Source of the DNA: Hymenobacter lapidiphilus
GTDB lineage: Bacteria; Bacteroidota; Bacteroidia; Cytophagales; Hymenobacteraceae
DNA length: 61,430 nucleotides
Direction: 5' to 3'
Assembly: GCF_013377885.1 (NCBI RefSeq)
Contig: NZ_JABKAU010000028.1
Coordinates: 1-61,430 of the forward strand
This document shows, piece after piece, positions 1 to 7,781 of this stretch (position 1 is its first letter; every line of letters starts with the position of its first letter). The notes under the pieces were generated by a model. The model worked only from the letters and a program-made list of their open reading frames with translations, searched no databases and had not been told where the DNA came from. Position numbers and translations under genes: made by a program.

Positions 1-45
1 CTACGGCAAATCCTGTACACTGACTTGAAATCTGCTCTAAGCCGG

Positions 46-618
46 CTATTGGGCTCCCAGCTGTTCATCGGCTACGCCTACGTGGTCGTTGGCGGGCTGG
101 CTGTTCATGAAGGAGCGGAACGACATGGCGGCTTCGCTGGCCAGCGAAGTAGCCTGTGCCCCTAGGCGACGGTCGTTGAAGGTTTTAGCGTTGTTGCGGC
201 TGGCCCGCAACTCGGCCTGGTATTCCTCCAGCGGTACCTTCTGCGAGGGGGCCTTCGGGTCGGGCACTACCTCAAACGAGCTAACCTGGTAGCTGTAGCC
301 GTTGTCGGTGGCCTGGAAACGGAAGGTAAACAAAACGATCAGGCTCTGGTCCTGGCCGCGGGCGTCTACCGGCTTCAGCTTGCCGGTGCCCGTAACCCGG
401 ATGACCGACTTGGTGGGGTCGGCTACCAGGGCGGTGGTAGGCGCGTAGGTGAACTTGTGCTCGGCCCAATTAAGGGCGCGGGTGTAAAGGGCACTGCGGC
501 CGGCACCTTCCACTACCACCTGCTCGGTGTAGTTAACCGGCACGGGCGCCTGCGCGCGTACCGCATGGGGCAACGCAAGAGAGCCCGCCACCAAAAGCGA
601 GAGTAGTACTTTTTTCAT
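46..618 (-). CDS. DUF4468-type secreted protein
   Basis: A 190-residue protein with a Sec signal peptide (MKK followed by a hydrophobic run and a cleavage site near VRAQA). The mature part resembles the DUF4468 domain, a TBP-like fold common in exported Bacteroidota proteins. Typical features are the YTRALNWAEHKF segment near residue 47, a central strand-rich stretch about restoring a basal quantity (VIRVTGTGKL) and the VLFTFRF strand. The rest, after about residue 130, is polar and helical. No catalytic residues are recognisable and the function is unknown. It is transcribed leftward, alone in this window, from a good promoter at 668-697. The family call is from memory of the pattern. Confidence 0.75.
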   Translation of the reverse strand: MKKVLLSLLVAGSLALPHAVRAQAPVPVNYTEQVVVEGAGRSALYTRALNWAEHKFTYAPTTALVADPTKSVIRVTGTGKLKPVDARGQDQSLIVLFTFRFQATDNGYSYQVSSFEVVPDPKAPSQKVPLEEYQAELRASRNNAKTFNDRRLGAQATSLASEAAMSFRSFMNSQPANDHVGVADEQLGAQ

Positions 619-667
619 AGCTGCGAGTAGAAAAGAAAGAACAAAGGGCTCAAAAATGCGTCCTTAG

Positions 668-697
668 CAAAGTTAGACGGTGAATCGAGTTTAGCAA
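668..697 (-). promoter_or_regulatory. Bacteroidota sigma-70 promoter for the DUF4468 gene
   Basis: Read on the minus strand there is TTG (697-695), a 19-base spacer, then TAACTTTG (675-668). This matches the Bacteroidota consensus TTTG-N19-TAnnTTTG. It lies about 50 bases before the start codon at 618. Confidence 0.7.
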
Positions 698-1148
698 GAA
701 ACAGGCCTGTTATAATTATGTTAATATGTTCGGATTCCTATAAGCCAGCTGTCTGAACGTGGTTGCTAAGCCGGGCCGCAGTAGGTGAGTGGCCAAAGGC
801 TGCACCCGATTGCCCGGGTGCCAACGCAGTTGCGGTGGGCTCGGCCGAATTGGGGCAAAAACAGGAAATAGGTGGGGGAGCGAGGTGGATTTATGCTCCT
901 ATATAGTGTAGGACCATTAAGGAGAAATTACGCGAATAGGATTATGCCGATGTCAAGAGAATCTGAAAAATTGTGTCCGGTATCGAATAAAGAGCAAAGG
1001 TAAGATGCCGTTACTCGTTGCGAGAAATAGAATTTCGGGTTTAATTTAATTGATTTACAGACTGATAGCTGCCGCTGGTATAGCGGGTAGTAGATCGATG
1101 AAATGGCTGACTTAACAATTTGGTAACATAACGGTAACGTTTAAAAAC
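698..1148. other. Intergenic stretch without a gene
   Basis: About 450 bases, AT-richer than its surroundings, with stops in all frames and no recognisable coding or RNA signal. Part of it (about 770-900) is GC-rich and could be decayed coding sequence, but I cannot assign it. Confidence 0.5.
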
Positions 1149-1178
1149 TTGCAGAGGTAAAGCGAATTGGTACTTTTG
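1149..1178 (+). promoter_or_regulatory. Bacteroidota sigma-70 promoter for the structured leader
   Basis: TTG at 1149-1151, a 19-base spacer and TACTTTTG at 1171-1178 match the group consensus exactly. Transcription should start near 1185, just before the hairpin-rich leader. This is one of the two best promoters in the window. Confidence 0.75.
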
Positions 1179-1184
1179 TATCGT

Positions 1185-1346
1185 GCTTCAGCTACACCAA
1201 CATTCCCCAATGAAGCGCGGGACCGAGCGAAACGCCGTCCTGCGAGATGACCGAAAGGTCATTTCCTCCGTTGTTTCTTTTGTTAATTCGGCTGCTTTTC
1301 TGGCTTTTCCGCCTTTCACCGCTTCGGTTTTTGAAGCGGTTTTTTT
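1185..1346 (+). ncRNA. Candidate structured leader or small RNA
   Basis: Between a strong promoter and an intrinsic terminator lie two clear hairpins. The first has a 7-bp stem (1217-1223 with 1237-1243) and an inner GCG-AAA-CGC. The second is a 6-bp perfect stem with a GAAA tetraloop (1247-1262). A pyrimidine-rich single strand follows, then the terminator stem. The transcript would be about 160 nt. It could be an independent small RNA or a transcription-attenuation leader for the gene at 1435. I do not recognise a known riboswitch class, and T-box or amino-acid leader-peptide features are not visible. Confidence 0.45.
1319..1346 (+). terminator. Intrinsic terminator ending the leader
   Basis: A 7-bp stem CCGCTTC/GAAGCGG (1319-1325 with 1333-1339) is followed by seven T. 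It lies about 90 bases before the next start codon, so it either ends a small RNA or works as an attenuator. Confidence 0.7.
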
Positions 1347-1434
1347 GTGCCCGGCCCATTCGGCTGATAGCAACCGGCGAAGCGCCTGACTCCGATTCAT
1401 TCTTCTTTTTTCACCCATACCGGTACCCGCCAGC

Positions 1435-1782
1435 TTGAACGACAACACCACCTTTGCCCAGCAGATGGTAGCTGCCGCTCCTGCCGCCACCCGCAACATG
1501 AACCTGAGCACGGGCCCCAAGCGTATGGCCGTGATTAACGTATGGGACGCCATAACACGCGGCGCCCGCAAACTCGAAACCAGCTCGATGCTCGAAGGCC
1601 TCATCCATCAAGGCATGAAACTCTCCGACTTCGATTGGTATCTTGACTTCCACAAGGAGCACGATGTAAAGCCGCACTCCGGTGTCGGCGTGGGTATGGC
1701 CCGGGTGGCTCAGTTCATCCTCGGTCAGACCGATATCCGCGACTGTGTACCCTTCCTCATCAACCGCGAAAACGTAGTCTAG
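1435..1782 (+). CDS. Short protein resembling the C-terminal end of asparaginyl-tRNA synthetase
   Basis: A 115-residue protein. Residues about 55-110 resemble the end of the class IIb aminoacyl-tRNA synthetase catalytic domain as found in AsnRS. They contain a FDWYLDFHKEHDVKPH segment, a motif-3-like GVGVGMARVAQF and TDIRDCVPF, the equivalent of NIRDVIPF. Motifs 1 and 2, which bind ATP and form the dimer, are absent, and upstream sequence in all frames does not supply them, so this is not a simple frameshift. In motif 3 the usual Glu before Arg is Ala. The TTG start at 1435 is tentative; ATG codons at 1465 and 1498 are alternatives. It could be a truncated paralogue or a conserved stand-alone domain. 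Confidence 0.6.
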   Translation: MNDNTTFAQQMVAAAPAATRNMNLSTGPKRMAVINVWDAITRGARKLETSSMLEGLIHQGMKLSDFDWYLDFHKEHDVKPHSGVGVGMARVAQFILGQTDIRDCVPFLINRENVV

Positions 1783-1796
1783 CCTTCCTTTCTAGC

Positions 1797-1828
1797 AAGC
1801 GCCCGGTCATTGGCCGGGCGTTTTGCTT
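1797..1828 (+). terminator. Intrinsic terminator after the AsnRS-like gene
   Basis: The stem CGCCCGG/CCGGGCG, with flanking AAG/CTT pairs, is followed by TTTTGCTTT, 14 bases after the stop codon. Confidence 0.7.
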
Positions 1829-1853
1829 TATTTATAAGGAGGTTGAAAAGAAA

Positions 1854-1969
1854 CGTCATGCTGAGCGCAGCAGAGCGTAGTCGACGCCTCTCTACCGCAA
1901 TGGTAAATCTGCTGTTTGATTACTACTGCAACGAAGCGGTGAAGATGCTTCAATAAGCTCATCATGACG
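1854..1969. repeat. Dispersed palindromic repeat, GTCATnCTGAGCG family (imperfect copy)
   Basis: It starts with CGTCATGCTGAGCGCAGC and ends with the reverse complement core ATCATGACG. The interior shares words with the copy at 55219-55308 (CTCTACC/GCAATGGTA, GATGCTTC). Other copies are at 3736, 14597, 29557 and 55219, all between genes. Confidence 0.65.
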
Positions 1970-1998
1970 GTTCTCTAACCGATAACTAACTTACAGCC

Positions 1999-2844
1999 AT
2001 GCAACTCGGTACGCTCACTTTACAGAACCCGGTGTGTCTGGCCGCTGCTCCTTGGCAGTTGGCGGGCGACGGGTACGAACGGCTGGGAGCCATCTTCACG
2101 CGCACCGTAACGATGGAGCCACAGCCCGGCCATTACGAGGAAGGTATCTGGCAGGTAAATGACCAGACGCTGCTCAATGCCAGCAACATGCGCACTGAAA
2201 GCGCCGAGATTCTGGTGCAGGAGTTTCTGCCCGGTCTGCGCCGGTTTGGGGTACCGGTGCTGGTGAGCATTACGGCCCCCGGCGTGCCGGGCTTCCGCAA
2301 AATTGCCCGGTTTCTGGCCCGCGAAGTAGGCAGCCAGATTGCGGGTGTGGAGGTATACATCACTCAGCCCGACACCGGCAACGGGGCCGAGCTGACGGCC
2401 GGTTTCGTGCGCGAAGCCACCCGGGCCGTGCGCGACGAGCTGGGCCCCGATGCCGTGGTGGTGGTGAAGCTGCCACCTTGGCCCGAGCACATCCGCGGGC
2501 TGGCGCTGGGCGCCCAGCAGGGCGGGGCCGATGCCATTGCCGCCACCAACCTGCTCAAGGCCCTGCACCTGCCCGACGATGCCACCGCCCCACCCGTGGC
2601 CGGCGGCCTTTCGGGCGAGGCGCTGCGGCCAGTGGCCCTGCGCTGCGTGTGGGAGCTGGCCCACGATGAGCAGCTGACGCTGCCCGTGTTTGGTACCGGC
2701 GGCATTTTCACGGCCGGCCACGTGACGGATTACCTGCGCTGCGGCGCGGCTGCCGTGCAAATTGGCAGCGGCGAGTGGCTGGAACCCGGCCTCTCGGCCC
2801 GGCTGGCTGCCGAGTGCAATACCTCAGTAGCAATACCGCAGTAG
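1999..2844 (+). CDS. Dihydroorotate dehydrogenase-like flavoprotein with altered active site
   Basis: A 281-residue TIM-barrel protein of the class 1 dihydroorotate dehydrogenase family (pyrimidine synthesis, FMN). Family features are the opening LGTLTLQNPV, the VKLPP lysine strand near residue 159, GGLSGEALRPVALR near 203 and the FMN-phosphate region FGTGGIFTAGHV near 235. The catalytic segment is unusual: the family's N-x-S-C-P-N reads YITQPDT here, so both the catalytic Cys and the neighbouring Asn are missing, and the Lys of TKTVT is Arg. It is directly upstream of pyrF and pyrE, which argues for a role in pyrimidine metabolism, but activity as a normal PyrD is doubtful. The length is slightly below the usual 300-310. 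Confidence 0.75.
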   Translation: MQLGTLTLQNPVCLAAAPWQLAGDGYERLGAIFTRTVTMEPQPGHYEEGIWQVNDQTLLNASNMRTESAEILVQEFLPGLRRFGVPVLVSITAPGVPGFRKIARFLAREVGSQIAGVEVYITQPDTGNGAELTAGFVREATRAVRDELGPDAVVVVKLPPWPEHIRGLALGAQQGGADAIAATNLLKALHLPDDATAPPVAGGLSGEALRPVALRCVWELAHDEQLTLPVFGTGGIFTAGHVTDYLRCGAAAVQIGSGEWLEPGLSARLAAECNTSVAIPQ

Positions 2845-2862
2845 CAGTAACACTAGCGAGAG

Positions 2863-2950
2863 GCTGCAGCTTCGCATATCGTTGCTGATGCTGAACAGCG
2901 CAAAGTCCACCGTTTAACACCCTGCGAAGCTGGAGCTTCGCGCTACATCC
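2863..2950. repeat. Dispersed palindromic repeat, GCGAAGCTTC family
   Basis: The gap between the pyrD-like gene and pyrF holds inverted words around CTGCAGCTTCGC and GCGAAGCTGGAGCTTCGCGCTAC. A related copy lies at 37990-38070, upstream of hflX. The palindrome is imperfect. Confidence 0.5.
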
Positions 2951-2959
2951 CACCCTGAT

Positions 2960-3721
2960 ATGGAAAAGCTTATTCAGCGTATTCAAAAGGCCAATTCGTT
3001 GCTTTGCGTGGGCCTCGACCCTGTAGGCGACGATGCTTACGTAGCCCGACGGCTGGCCGAAGTCGTGGACCAAACCAGCGAGTTTGCCGCCGCCTTCAAG
3101 CCCAACCTCGCCTTCTTTCTGAGCCGCGAAAATGGCGTGCAGCTGCTCAAGGAAACCGTACAGCGGATTCCGAAAGACATTCCGGTGATACTCGACGGCA
3201 AGTTCGGCGACATTGCCAGCACGGCCGAGCACTACGCCCGCTTTGCCTACGATGTGGTGGGGGCCGATGCCGTGACGGTGAACCCCTACATGGGCGACGA
3301 CGCGGTGCGGCCGTTCGTGCGCGAGGGCAAAATGGTGTTCGTGCTGTCAAAAACCAGCAACAAGTCGCAGTACTCGATGCAGAACATGGCCCTGACCCGC
3401 GGTGGCTCGCTGGCCCACGGCGTAGCCACAGTAGCCTGCCGACTCGATGCGGAAATTGGTGGCATCGGCCTCGTGGTAGGGGCCACCTACCCCGGCGCGC
3501 TGGCCGATGTACGCGCAATCTGCCCCGAGCAGTGGTTTCTGGTGCCCGGCGTAGGTGCCCAGGGCGGCGACCTGGCTGCCACGTTGCGCGCCGGCCTGCG
3601 CCCCGACGGCGCCGGCCTGCTCATCAATACTTCCCGCGCCCTCTGGCAGGCGGAAGATGCGGCCGCCACGGCCCGCGAGCTGGTAGCACAAATCAATGAA
3701 CTGCGCGCCGTAGAGGCATAA
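2960..3721 (+). CDS. pyrF: Orotidine 5'-phosphate decarboxylase, type 2
   Basis: Decarboxylates OMP to UMP, the last step of de novo pyrimidine synthesis; cytosolic TIM barrel. At 253 residues it is close to the 260-280 of the type 2 family. Seen are the start SLLCVGLDP, the substrate-lysine strand AAFKPNLAFF, the catalytic Asp-Lys-Asp array LDGKFGDIAST near residue 79 (the usual Arg after Lys is Phe) and the product-binding VTVNPYMGDDAVRPF. A phosphate-binding LVPGVGAQGGD lies near residue 195. It sits between the pyrD-like gene and pyrE, all on the + strand, each separated by a palindromic repeat, so polycistronic transcription is likely but not certain. Confidence 0.92.
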   Translation: MEKLIQRIQKANSLLCVGLDPVGDDAYVARRLAEVVDQTSEFAAAFKPNLAFFLSRENGVQLLKETVQRIPKDIPVILDGKFGDIASTAEHYARFAYDVVGADAVTVNPYMGDDAVRPFVREGKMVFVLSKTSNKSQYSMQNMALTRGGSLAHGVATVACRLDAEIGGIGLVVGATYPGALADVRAICPEQWFLVPGVGAQGGDLAATLRAGLRPDGAGLLINTSRALWQAEDAAATARELVAQINELRAVEA

Positions 3722-3735
3722 TAGAATGAACAGGC

Positions 3736-3779
3736 CGTGTCATGCTTCGACTCCGCTCCGCTGCGCTCAGCATGACACG
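3736..3779. repeat. Dispersed palindrome, GTCATnCTGAGCG family (short copy)
   Basis: CGTGTCATGC and GCATGACACG form the outer arms, and the CTGCGCTCAGCATGACA end is shared with the other family members. It lies 14 bases after pyrF and may act as a hairpin between pyrF and pyrE. Confidence 0.65.
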
Positions 3780-3826
3780 TTCTTTTGCTACCTAATCCAA
3801 CCTGCACAACTTCCTTTCTTCCTCCC

Positions 3827-4441
3827 TTGACTACCTCGCAACCCAACTTAACCCCCGAGCTCCTGGAGCAGCAGTTGCTGCGGGAAGATGCGCTGCTGCG
3901 CGGGCACTTCCGGCTTTCGTCGGGGCTGCATTCGGATACCTACGTGCAGTGCGCCCGGTTTCTGCGCTGGCCCGAGTTGGCTGCGCCGGCCGCCGCCGAG
4001 CTGGCCCGCCAGATAAAAGCCGCCGGCCTGGCGCCCGATTTGGTGGTGGGGCCGGCCATGGGCGGCGTGGTGATGGGCTACGAACTGGCCCGGCAGCTGG
4101 GCGTGCCCGGCATCTTTACGGAACGCGACGAAAACGGCCAGATGAGTTTGCGTCGGGGCTTCACGATTGAGCCGGGTCAGCAAATCATCATTGCCGAGGA
4201 CGTAGTGACTACGGGTAAGAGCACCAATGAAGTAGCGCGACTATTGACCGAGTTGGGCGGGAAAGTTTTGGCCGTGGCGAGTTTAATTGACCGCACCAGT
4301 GGTAATGCTGCGCTGAATTTTCCGAACTTTGCCCTGCTGCCGGTAACGGCGGCCACCTACGCACCCGACGATTGCCCGCTTTGCCGGGCAGGCGTTCCGG
4401 TGGTGAAACCCGGCAGTCGGCCGGAAAAAGCGTTTTCTTAA
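3827..4441 (+). CDS. pyrE: Orotate phosphoribosyltransferase
   Basis: Transfers phosphoribose from PRPP to orotate, giving OMP. From the TTG at 3827 the protein has 204 residues, a normal size for the family. Seen are GHFRLSSGLHSDTYVQ near the N terminus, the PMGGVV-type loop (VGPAMGGVVMGYELAR), the flexible-loop region ERDENGQMSLRRGF and the PRPP-binding loop IIIAEDVVTTGKST near residue 120. The C terminus has a CPLC pair. An earlier in-frame TTG at 3785 would add 14 residues that do not resemble the family, so 3827 is preferred. It completes a pyrD-like/pyrF/pyrE block just ahead of purL. Confidence 0.92.
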   Translation: MTTSQPNLTPELLEQQLLREDALLRGHFRLSSGLHSDTYVQCARFLRWPELAAPAAAELARQIKAAGLAPDLVVGPAMGGVVMGYELARQLGVPGIFTERDENGQMSLRRGFTIEPGQQIIIAEDVVTTGKSTNEVARLLTELGGKVLAVASLIDRTSGNAALNFPNFALLPVTAATYAPDDCPLCRAGVPVVKPGSRPEKAFS

Positions 4442-4566
4442 ACCTACCGCGACGGCAAACGGCCCGGCGGCAAGGCATTTTCGGCGTACCCCTGCGTGGG
4501 GTGTGCTCCCCACGGGGGCCCTGGTGGGCCTCGGCGTGGAACCGAAAAATAGATAACACCGCTCTT

Positions 4567-7500
4567 TTGGAACCTACCCAGAGAACCATTCAGCTGCTGC
4601 TTCGGCCCGACCAACATGATGGGGAGGGCCAACGCATTGCCGAGGCCGCCCGCCGCCACCTGGGCCTGCACACCGGCCGCGTGCAAAGCACCGCCCTCTA
4701 CACGGTGCGTTACCCCCTCACCGACCAGCAGCTGCGCGACTTCGCCACCCGCTGCCTCCAAGACCCGGTGCTGCACGAAGTTGCCTTCGACGAGTTTCGC
4801 CACGGTCCCGAATACCGCAGCTACATTCTGGTAGCCAAGCTGCCCGGCGTGACCGACGACGAGGGCATTTCGGCCCAGAACGCCCTCGGCGACCTGCTCA
4901 ACGAGCCGCTCGACACCCACACCCAGCACATTTTCAGCAAGCGGCTTTACTTCCTCGAACAAGCCCTGCCCGAAGCCGACCTGCGCCGCCTGGCCCAGGA
5001 GCTGCTGGGCAACAAGCAAATCAACCGCTTCGAAACCGGCCCCCTCACCGACATCCGCGACTATACGCCGCGGCCCGGTGGCGGGGCCGAGCCCATTACG
5101 GAAACGGTGCCGCTAACCGGCCTCTCCGACGAGCAGCTGGTGCAGTTGTCAAAAGACAACCTGTACGCCCTCAACCTGGAGGAAATGCAGACCGTACGCG
5201 ACCATTACGCCGGCATGCAGGCCGAGCGCACGACCGCGGGGCTGCCCACCGACCCGATGGATTGCGAGCTGGAAATTATTGCCCAGACCTGGTCGGAACA
5301 CTGTAAGCACAAGGAGTTTGCGGCCCTGATTAAGTACCGCGACCTAGACACCGGTGAGGCGTTCGAGGTGGATTCGCTGTTCAAAACCTACATCAAGGAC
5401 GCCACTGCCGAAGTGGACCGCCAACTGCGGGCCAACGGCAACGACTGGCTGATTAAGGTGTTTTCTGATAATGCCGGGGCCGTGCGCATCAACCCCGACT
5501 CGCTGTTCGTCTGGAAGGTGGAAACCCACAACTCGCCCTCGGCCATCGACCCCTATGGCGGGGCCATTACGGGCATTCTGGGCAACAACCGCGACCCGCT
5601 GGCCACCGGCATCGGGGGGGCGCAGCTGCTGTTCAATACCAACGTGCTGTGCTTCGGCAACCCCGAGTTCGATGGCACGCTGCTGAGCAACCAGCTGCAC
5701 CCGCGCCGCATTTTTGAAGGCGTGCGCAAGGGTATCGAGGACGGCGGCAACAAGTCGGGCGTGCCGACGGTGAACGGCAGCATCGTGTTTGATGACCGCT
5801 ATGCCGGCAAGCCGTTGGTGTATTGCGGCACCGGGGCCGTGCTGCCCATGCAGCTGGCCGGCCTCGATTCGTGGGAAAAGCACATCGAGCCCCAGGACCG
5901 CATCATCATGGCCGGTGGCCGGGTGGGCAAAGACGGTATCCACGGCGCTACGTTTTCATCTATTGAACTAGACGAAACCTCGCCCGCCACGGCCGTGCAG
6001 ATTGGCTCGCCCATCACCCAGAAGCTGGCCATGGATTTCCTGATTCTGGCCACCCGCCGCGGCCTCATCCGCTGCAGCACCGACAACGGCGCGGGTGGCC
6101 TTTCGTCGAGCGTCGGCGAGTTGGCCACCATTAGCGGCGGGGCCGTGGTGGAACTGGCCGATGTACCGTTGAAATACCCCGGTCTGCGCCCTTGGGAAAT
6201 CTTCGTTTCGGAGTCGCAAGAGCGGTTTACGCTGGCGGTGGAACCGGCCAAAATGGAGGAGCTGCTGGCCCTGGGCCGCGAGATGGAAGTGGAGCTGACC
6301 GACATCGGTTACTTCACCGCCAACGGCTACCTCGACGTGCGCTTCGCCGACAAGCCGGTGGCCTATATCAGTATGGACTTCCTGCACGACGGCGTGCCGC
6401 GCAAGGTGCTGGAGGCGGAGTGGAGCAAACCGACGCTGAGGGAGCCGACCCCTCCCCCAACCCCTCCCCAAAAGGGAGGGGAGCCAAATACCTTTTCATC
6501 AGAGGCTAGCGCAAGTCCCTCCCTTTTGGGGAGGGGTTGGGGAGGGGTCACGTACACCAGCATCCTCACCCGCCTGCTCGGCAGCCTTAATATCTGCTCC
6601 CGCGAGTCGGTAATTCGGCAGTACGACCACGAGGTGAAGGGCCGCACCATCATCAAGCCGCTGATGGGCGCGACGGGGCAGGCTCCGCAGGATGCGGCCG
6701 TAGTGCGTTTCAACTTCGAGAGCTGGGAAGGCGTGGCCGTGAGCAACGGCATTCTGCCCCGATTCGGTGATTTGGACCCGTACGCTATGTCGGCGGGCTC
6801 GTTTGACGAGGCTGTGCGCCAGATTGTGGCCGTGGGCGGCAAGCTGCCGAACCTGAGCTACGGCGACGGCAACTTCTGGTCCGTCAACGACAACTTCTGC
6901 GTGCCCGATTCGGTGTACGACCCCGTGAGCAACCCCGACGGCAAGTTCAAGTTGGCCAAGCTGGTACGTATGGCTCAGGCCCTGCGCGACGCCACGGCTG
7001 CCTACTGCATCCCGCTCACGAGCGGCAAGGACTCGATGAAAAACGACTTCAAGGCCGACGGCGTGAAGATTTCGGTGCCGCCCACGGTGCTGTATTCGAT
7101 GACCGCCAAAATTGAGGACGTCCGCCGCACCATCACCTCCGATTTCAAGCAAGAAGACGACGTGGTGTACTTGCTGGGCGAAACCTACGACGAGCTGGGT
7201 GGCTCGGAGTTCTACCAGCTCTTCGGCGAGCTGGGCGCTAACGTCCCACAGGTGCGTTTCGAAGCCGCCAAGGCACTCTACATATTAATAGGAGAGGCCA
7301 ACGACCAGAACCTGATTCAAAGCTGCCACGATTTGAGCGACGGCGGGCTGGCGGTGGCGCTGGCCGAGGCCACGTTCGGCTACGGTTTTGGGGCTGAAGT
7401 AGAACTACCGGTGACCCCTCCCCAACCCCTCCCCAAAAGGGAGGGGCTTACGTTAGCCTCTGATGAGAAGTCGTCTGGCTCCCCTCCCTTTTGGGGAGGG

Positions 7501-7779
7501 GCCGGGGGAGGGGTTCTGCCAGTACCCGTGCAGCTGTTTTCGGAGTCGCACTCGCGCTTCGTGGCTACGGTGGCCCCGGAAGATGTGGTGGCTTTCGAGC
7601 AGCACTTCGGTGGCCGCGCCACCCGCCTGGGCCGCGTAACGGCCAACGGCCAGCTGACCGTAAGCCATGCGGGCCAGCCGGTTATTGCGGCCGACTGCGC
7701 TGCCCTGCGCCACGAATGGACCAACGGCCCGGTGAACCGGATTATCGGCTTCGGCCAGCACGAAACCGCGCAGCAGTAA
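4567..7779 (+). CDS. purL: Phosphoribosylformylglycinamidine synthase, PurL with PurS-like N terminus
   Basis: ATP-dependent amidation of FGAR to FGAM, step 4 of IMP synthesis; it works with the glutaminase PurQ encoded two bases downstream. From the TTG at 4567 there are 1070 residues. Residues about 1-160 look like a PurS-type region. The synthase follows, with AQTWSEHCKHKEF near 238, DNGAGGLSSS near 508 and a second half with TSGKDSMKNDF and HDLSDGGLAVALAEA near 920. No glutaminase domain is fused. Two foreign in-frame inserts (about residues 628-661 and 950-983) are copies of the palindromic element described separately; they fall in the inter-domain linker and in a surface-loop position. 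The reading frame is open upstream to 4372, overlapping pyrE, but that part has no PurL similarity. Confidence 0.93.
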   Translation: MEPTQRTIQLLLRPDQHDGEGQRIAEAARRHLGLHTGRVQSTALYTVRYPLTDQQLRDFATRCLQDPVLHEVAFDEFRHGPEYRSYILVAKLPGVTDDEGISAQNALGDLLNEPLDTHTQHIFSKRLYFLEQALPEADLRRLAQELLGNKQINRFETGPLTDIRDYTPRPGGGAEPITETVPLTGLSDEQLVQLSKDNLYALNLEEMQTVRDHYAGMQAERTTAGLPTDPMDCELEIIAQTWSEHCKHKEFAALIKYRDLDTGEAFEVDSLFKTYIKDATAEVDRQLRANGNDWLIKVFSDNAGAVRINPDSLFVWKVETHNSPSAIDPYGGAITGILGNNRDPLATGIGGAQLLFNTNVLCFGNPEFDGTLLSNQLHPRRIFEGVRKGIEDGGNKSGVPTVNGSIVFDDRYAGKPLVYCGTGAVLPMQLAGLDSWEKHIEPQDRIIMAGGRVGKDGIHGATFSSIELDETSPATAVQIGSPITQKLAMDFLILATRRGLIRCSTDNGAGGLSSSVGELATISGGAVVELADVPLKYPGLRPWEIFVSESQERFTLAVEPAKMEELLALGREMEVELTDIGYFTANGYLDVRFADKPVAYISMDFLHDGVPRKVLEAEWSKPTLREPTPPPTPPQKGGEPNTFSSEASASPSLLGRGWGGVTYTSILTRLLGSLNICSRESVIRQYDHEVKGRTIIKPLMGATGQAPQDAAVVRFNFESWEGVAVSNGILPRFGDLDPYAMSAGSFDEAVRQIVAVGGKLPNLSYGDGNFWSVNDNFCVPDSVYDPVSNPDGKFKLAKLVRMAQALRDATAAYCIPLTSGKDSMKNDFKADGVKISVPPTVLYSMTAKIEDVRRTITSDFKQEDDVVYLLGETYDELGGSEFYQLFGELGANVPQVRFEAAKALYILIGEANDQNLIQSCHDLSDGGLAVALAEATFGYGFGAEVELPVTPPQPLPKREGLTLASDEKSSGSPPFWGGAGGGVLPVPVQLFSESHSRFVATVAPEDVVAFEQHFGGRATRLGRVTANGQLTVSHAGQPVIAADCAALRHEWTNGPVNRIIGFGQHETAQQ
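6448..6548. repeat. 101-bp GC-rich palindromic element inside purL (copy 1)
   Basis: It begins ACCCCTCC and ends GGAGGGGT. Each half is itself a CCCCTCCC...CCCAAAAGGGAGGGG type hairpin, with a unique centre containing CATCAGAGGCTA. It is read in frame as a Pro/Gly-rich peptide (TPPPTPPQKGGEP...). By hand alignment it matches the reverse complement of the copy at 7414-7514 at about 91 of 101 positions without gaps. From outer CCCCTCC to GGAGGGG is 99 bases, 33 codons, so the purL frame is kept. Confidence 0.9.
7414..7514. repeat. 101-bp GC-rich palindromic element inside purL (copy 2, inverted)
   Basis: Same length and ends as the copy at 6448 but inserted in the opposite orientation. It is also translated without a stop (VTPPQPLPKREG...FWGGAGGG). 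It lies between a strand ending in AEVELP and the conserved VQLFSESHSRFV segment of PurL, a loop position by comparison with the family. The GAGCCAGACGA word in the reverse complement is shared with the inner border of the nuclease-bearing element at 9439-9481. Confidence 0.9.
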
Positions 7780-7781
7780 CC

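Noticed and set aside
1185..1434. T-box or amino-acid leader-peptide attenuator for the AsnRS-like gene
   Set aside because: No T-box sequence, no Asn-rich leader peptide (the 1210 frame has a single Asn pair region), and T-boxes are not expected in this phylum.
1183..1434. Frameshifted N-terminal part of AsnRS upstream of 1435
   Set aside because: All three + strand frames were read and none contains motif 1 or 2 or the OB fold of AsnRS.
4372..4566. Earlier start for purL
   Set aside because: The 65 extra codons overlap pyrE in another frame and do not look like PurL; the TTG at 4567 precedes the recognisable N terminus.
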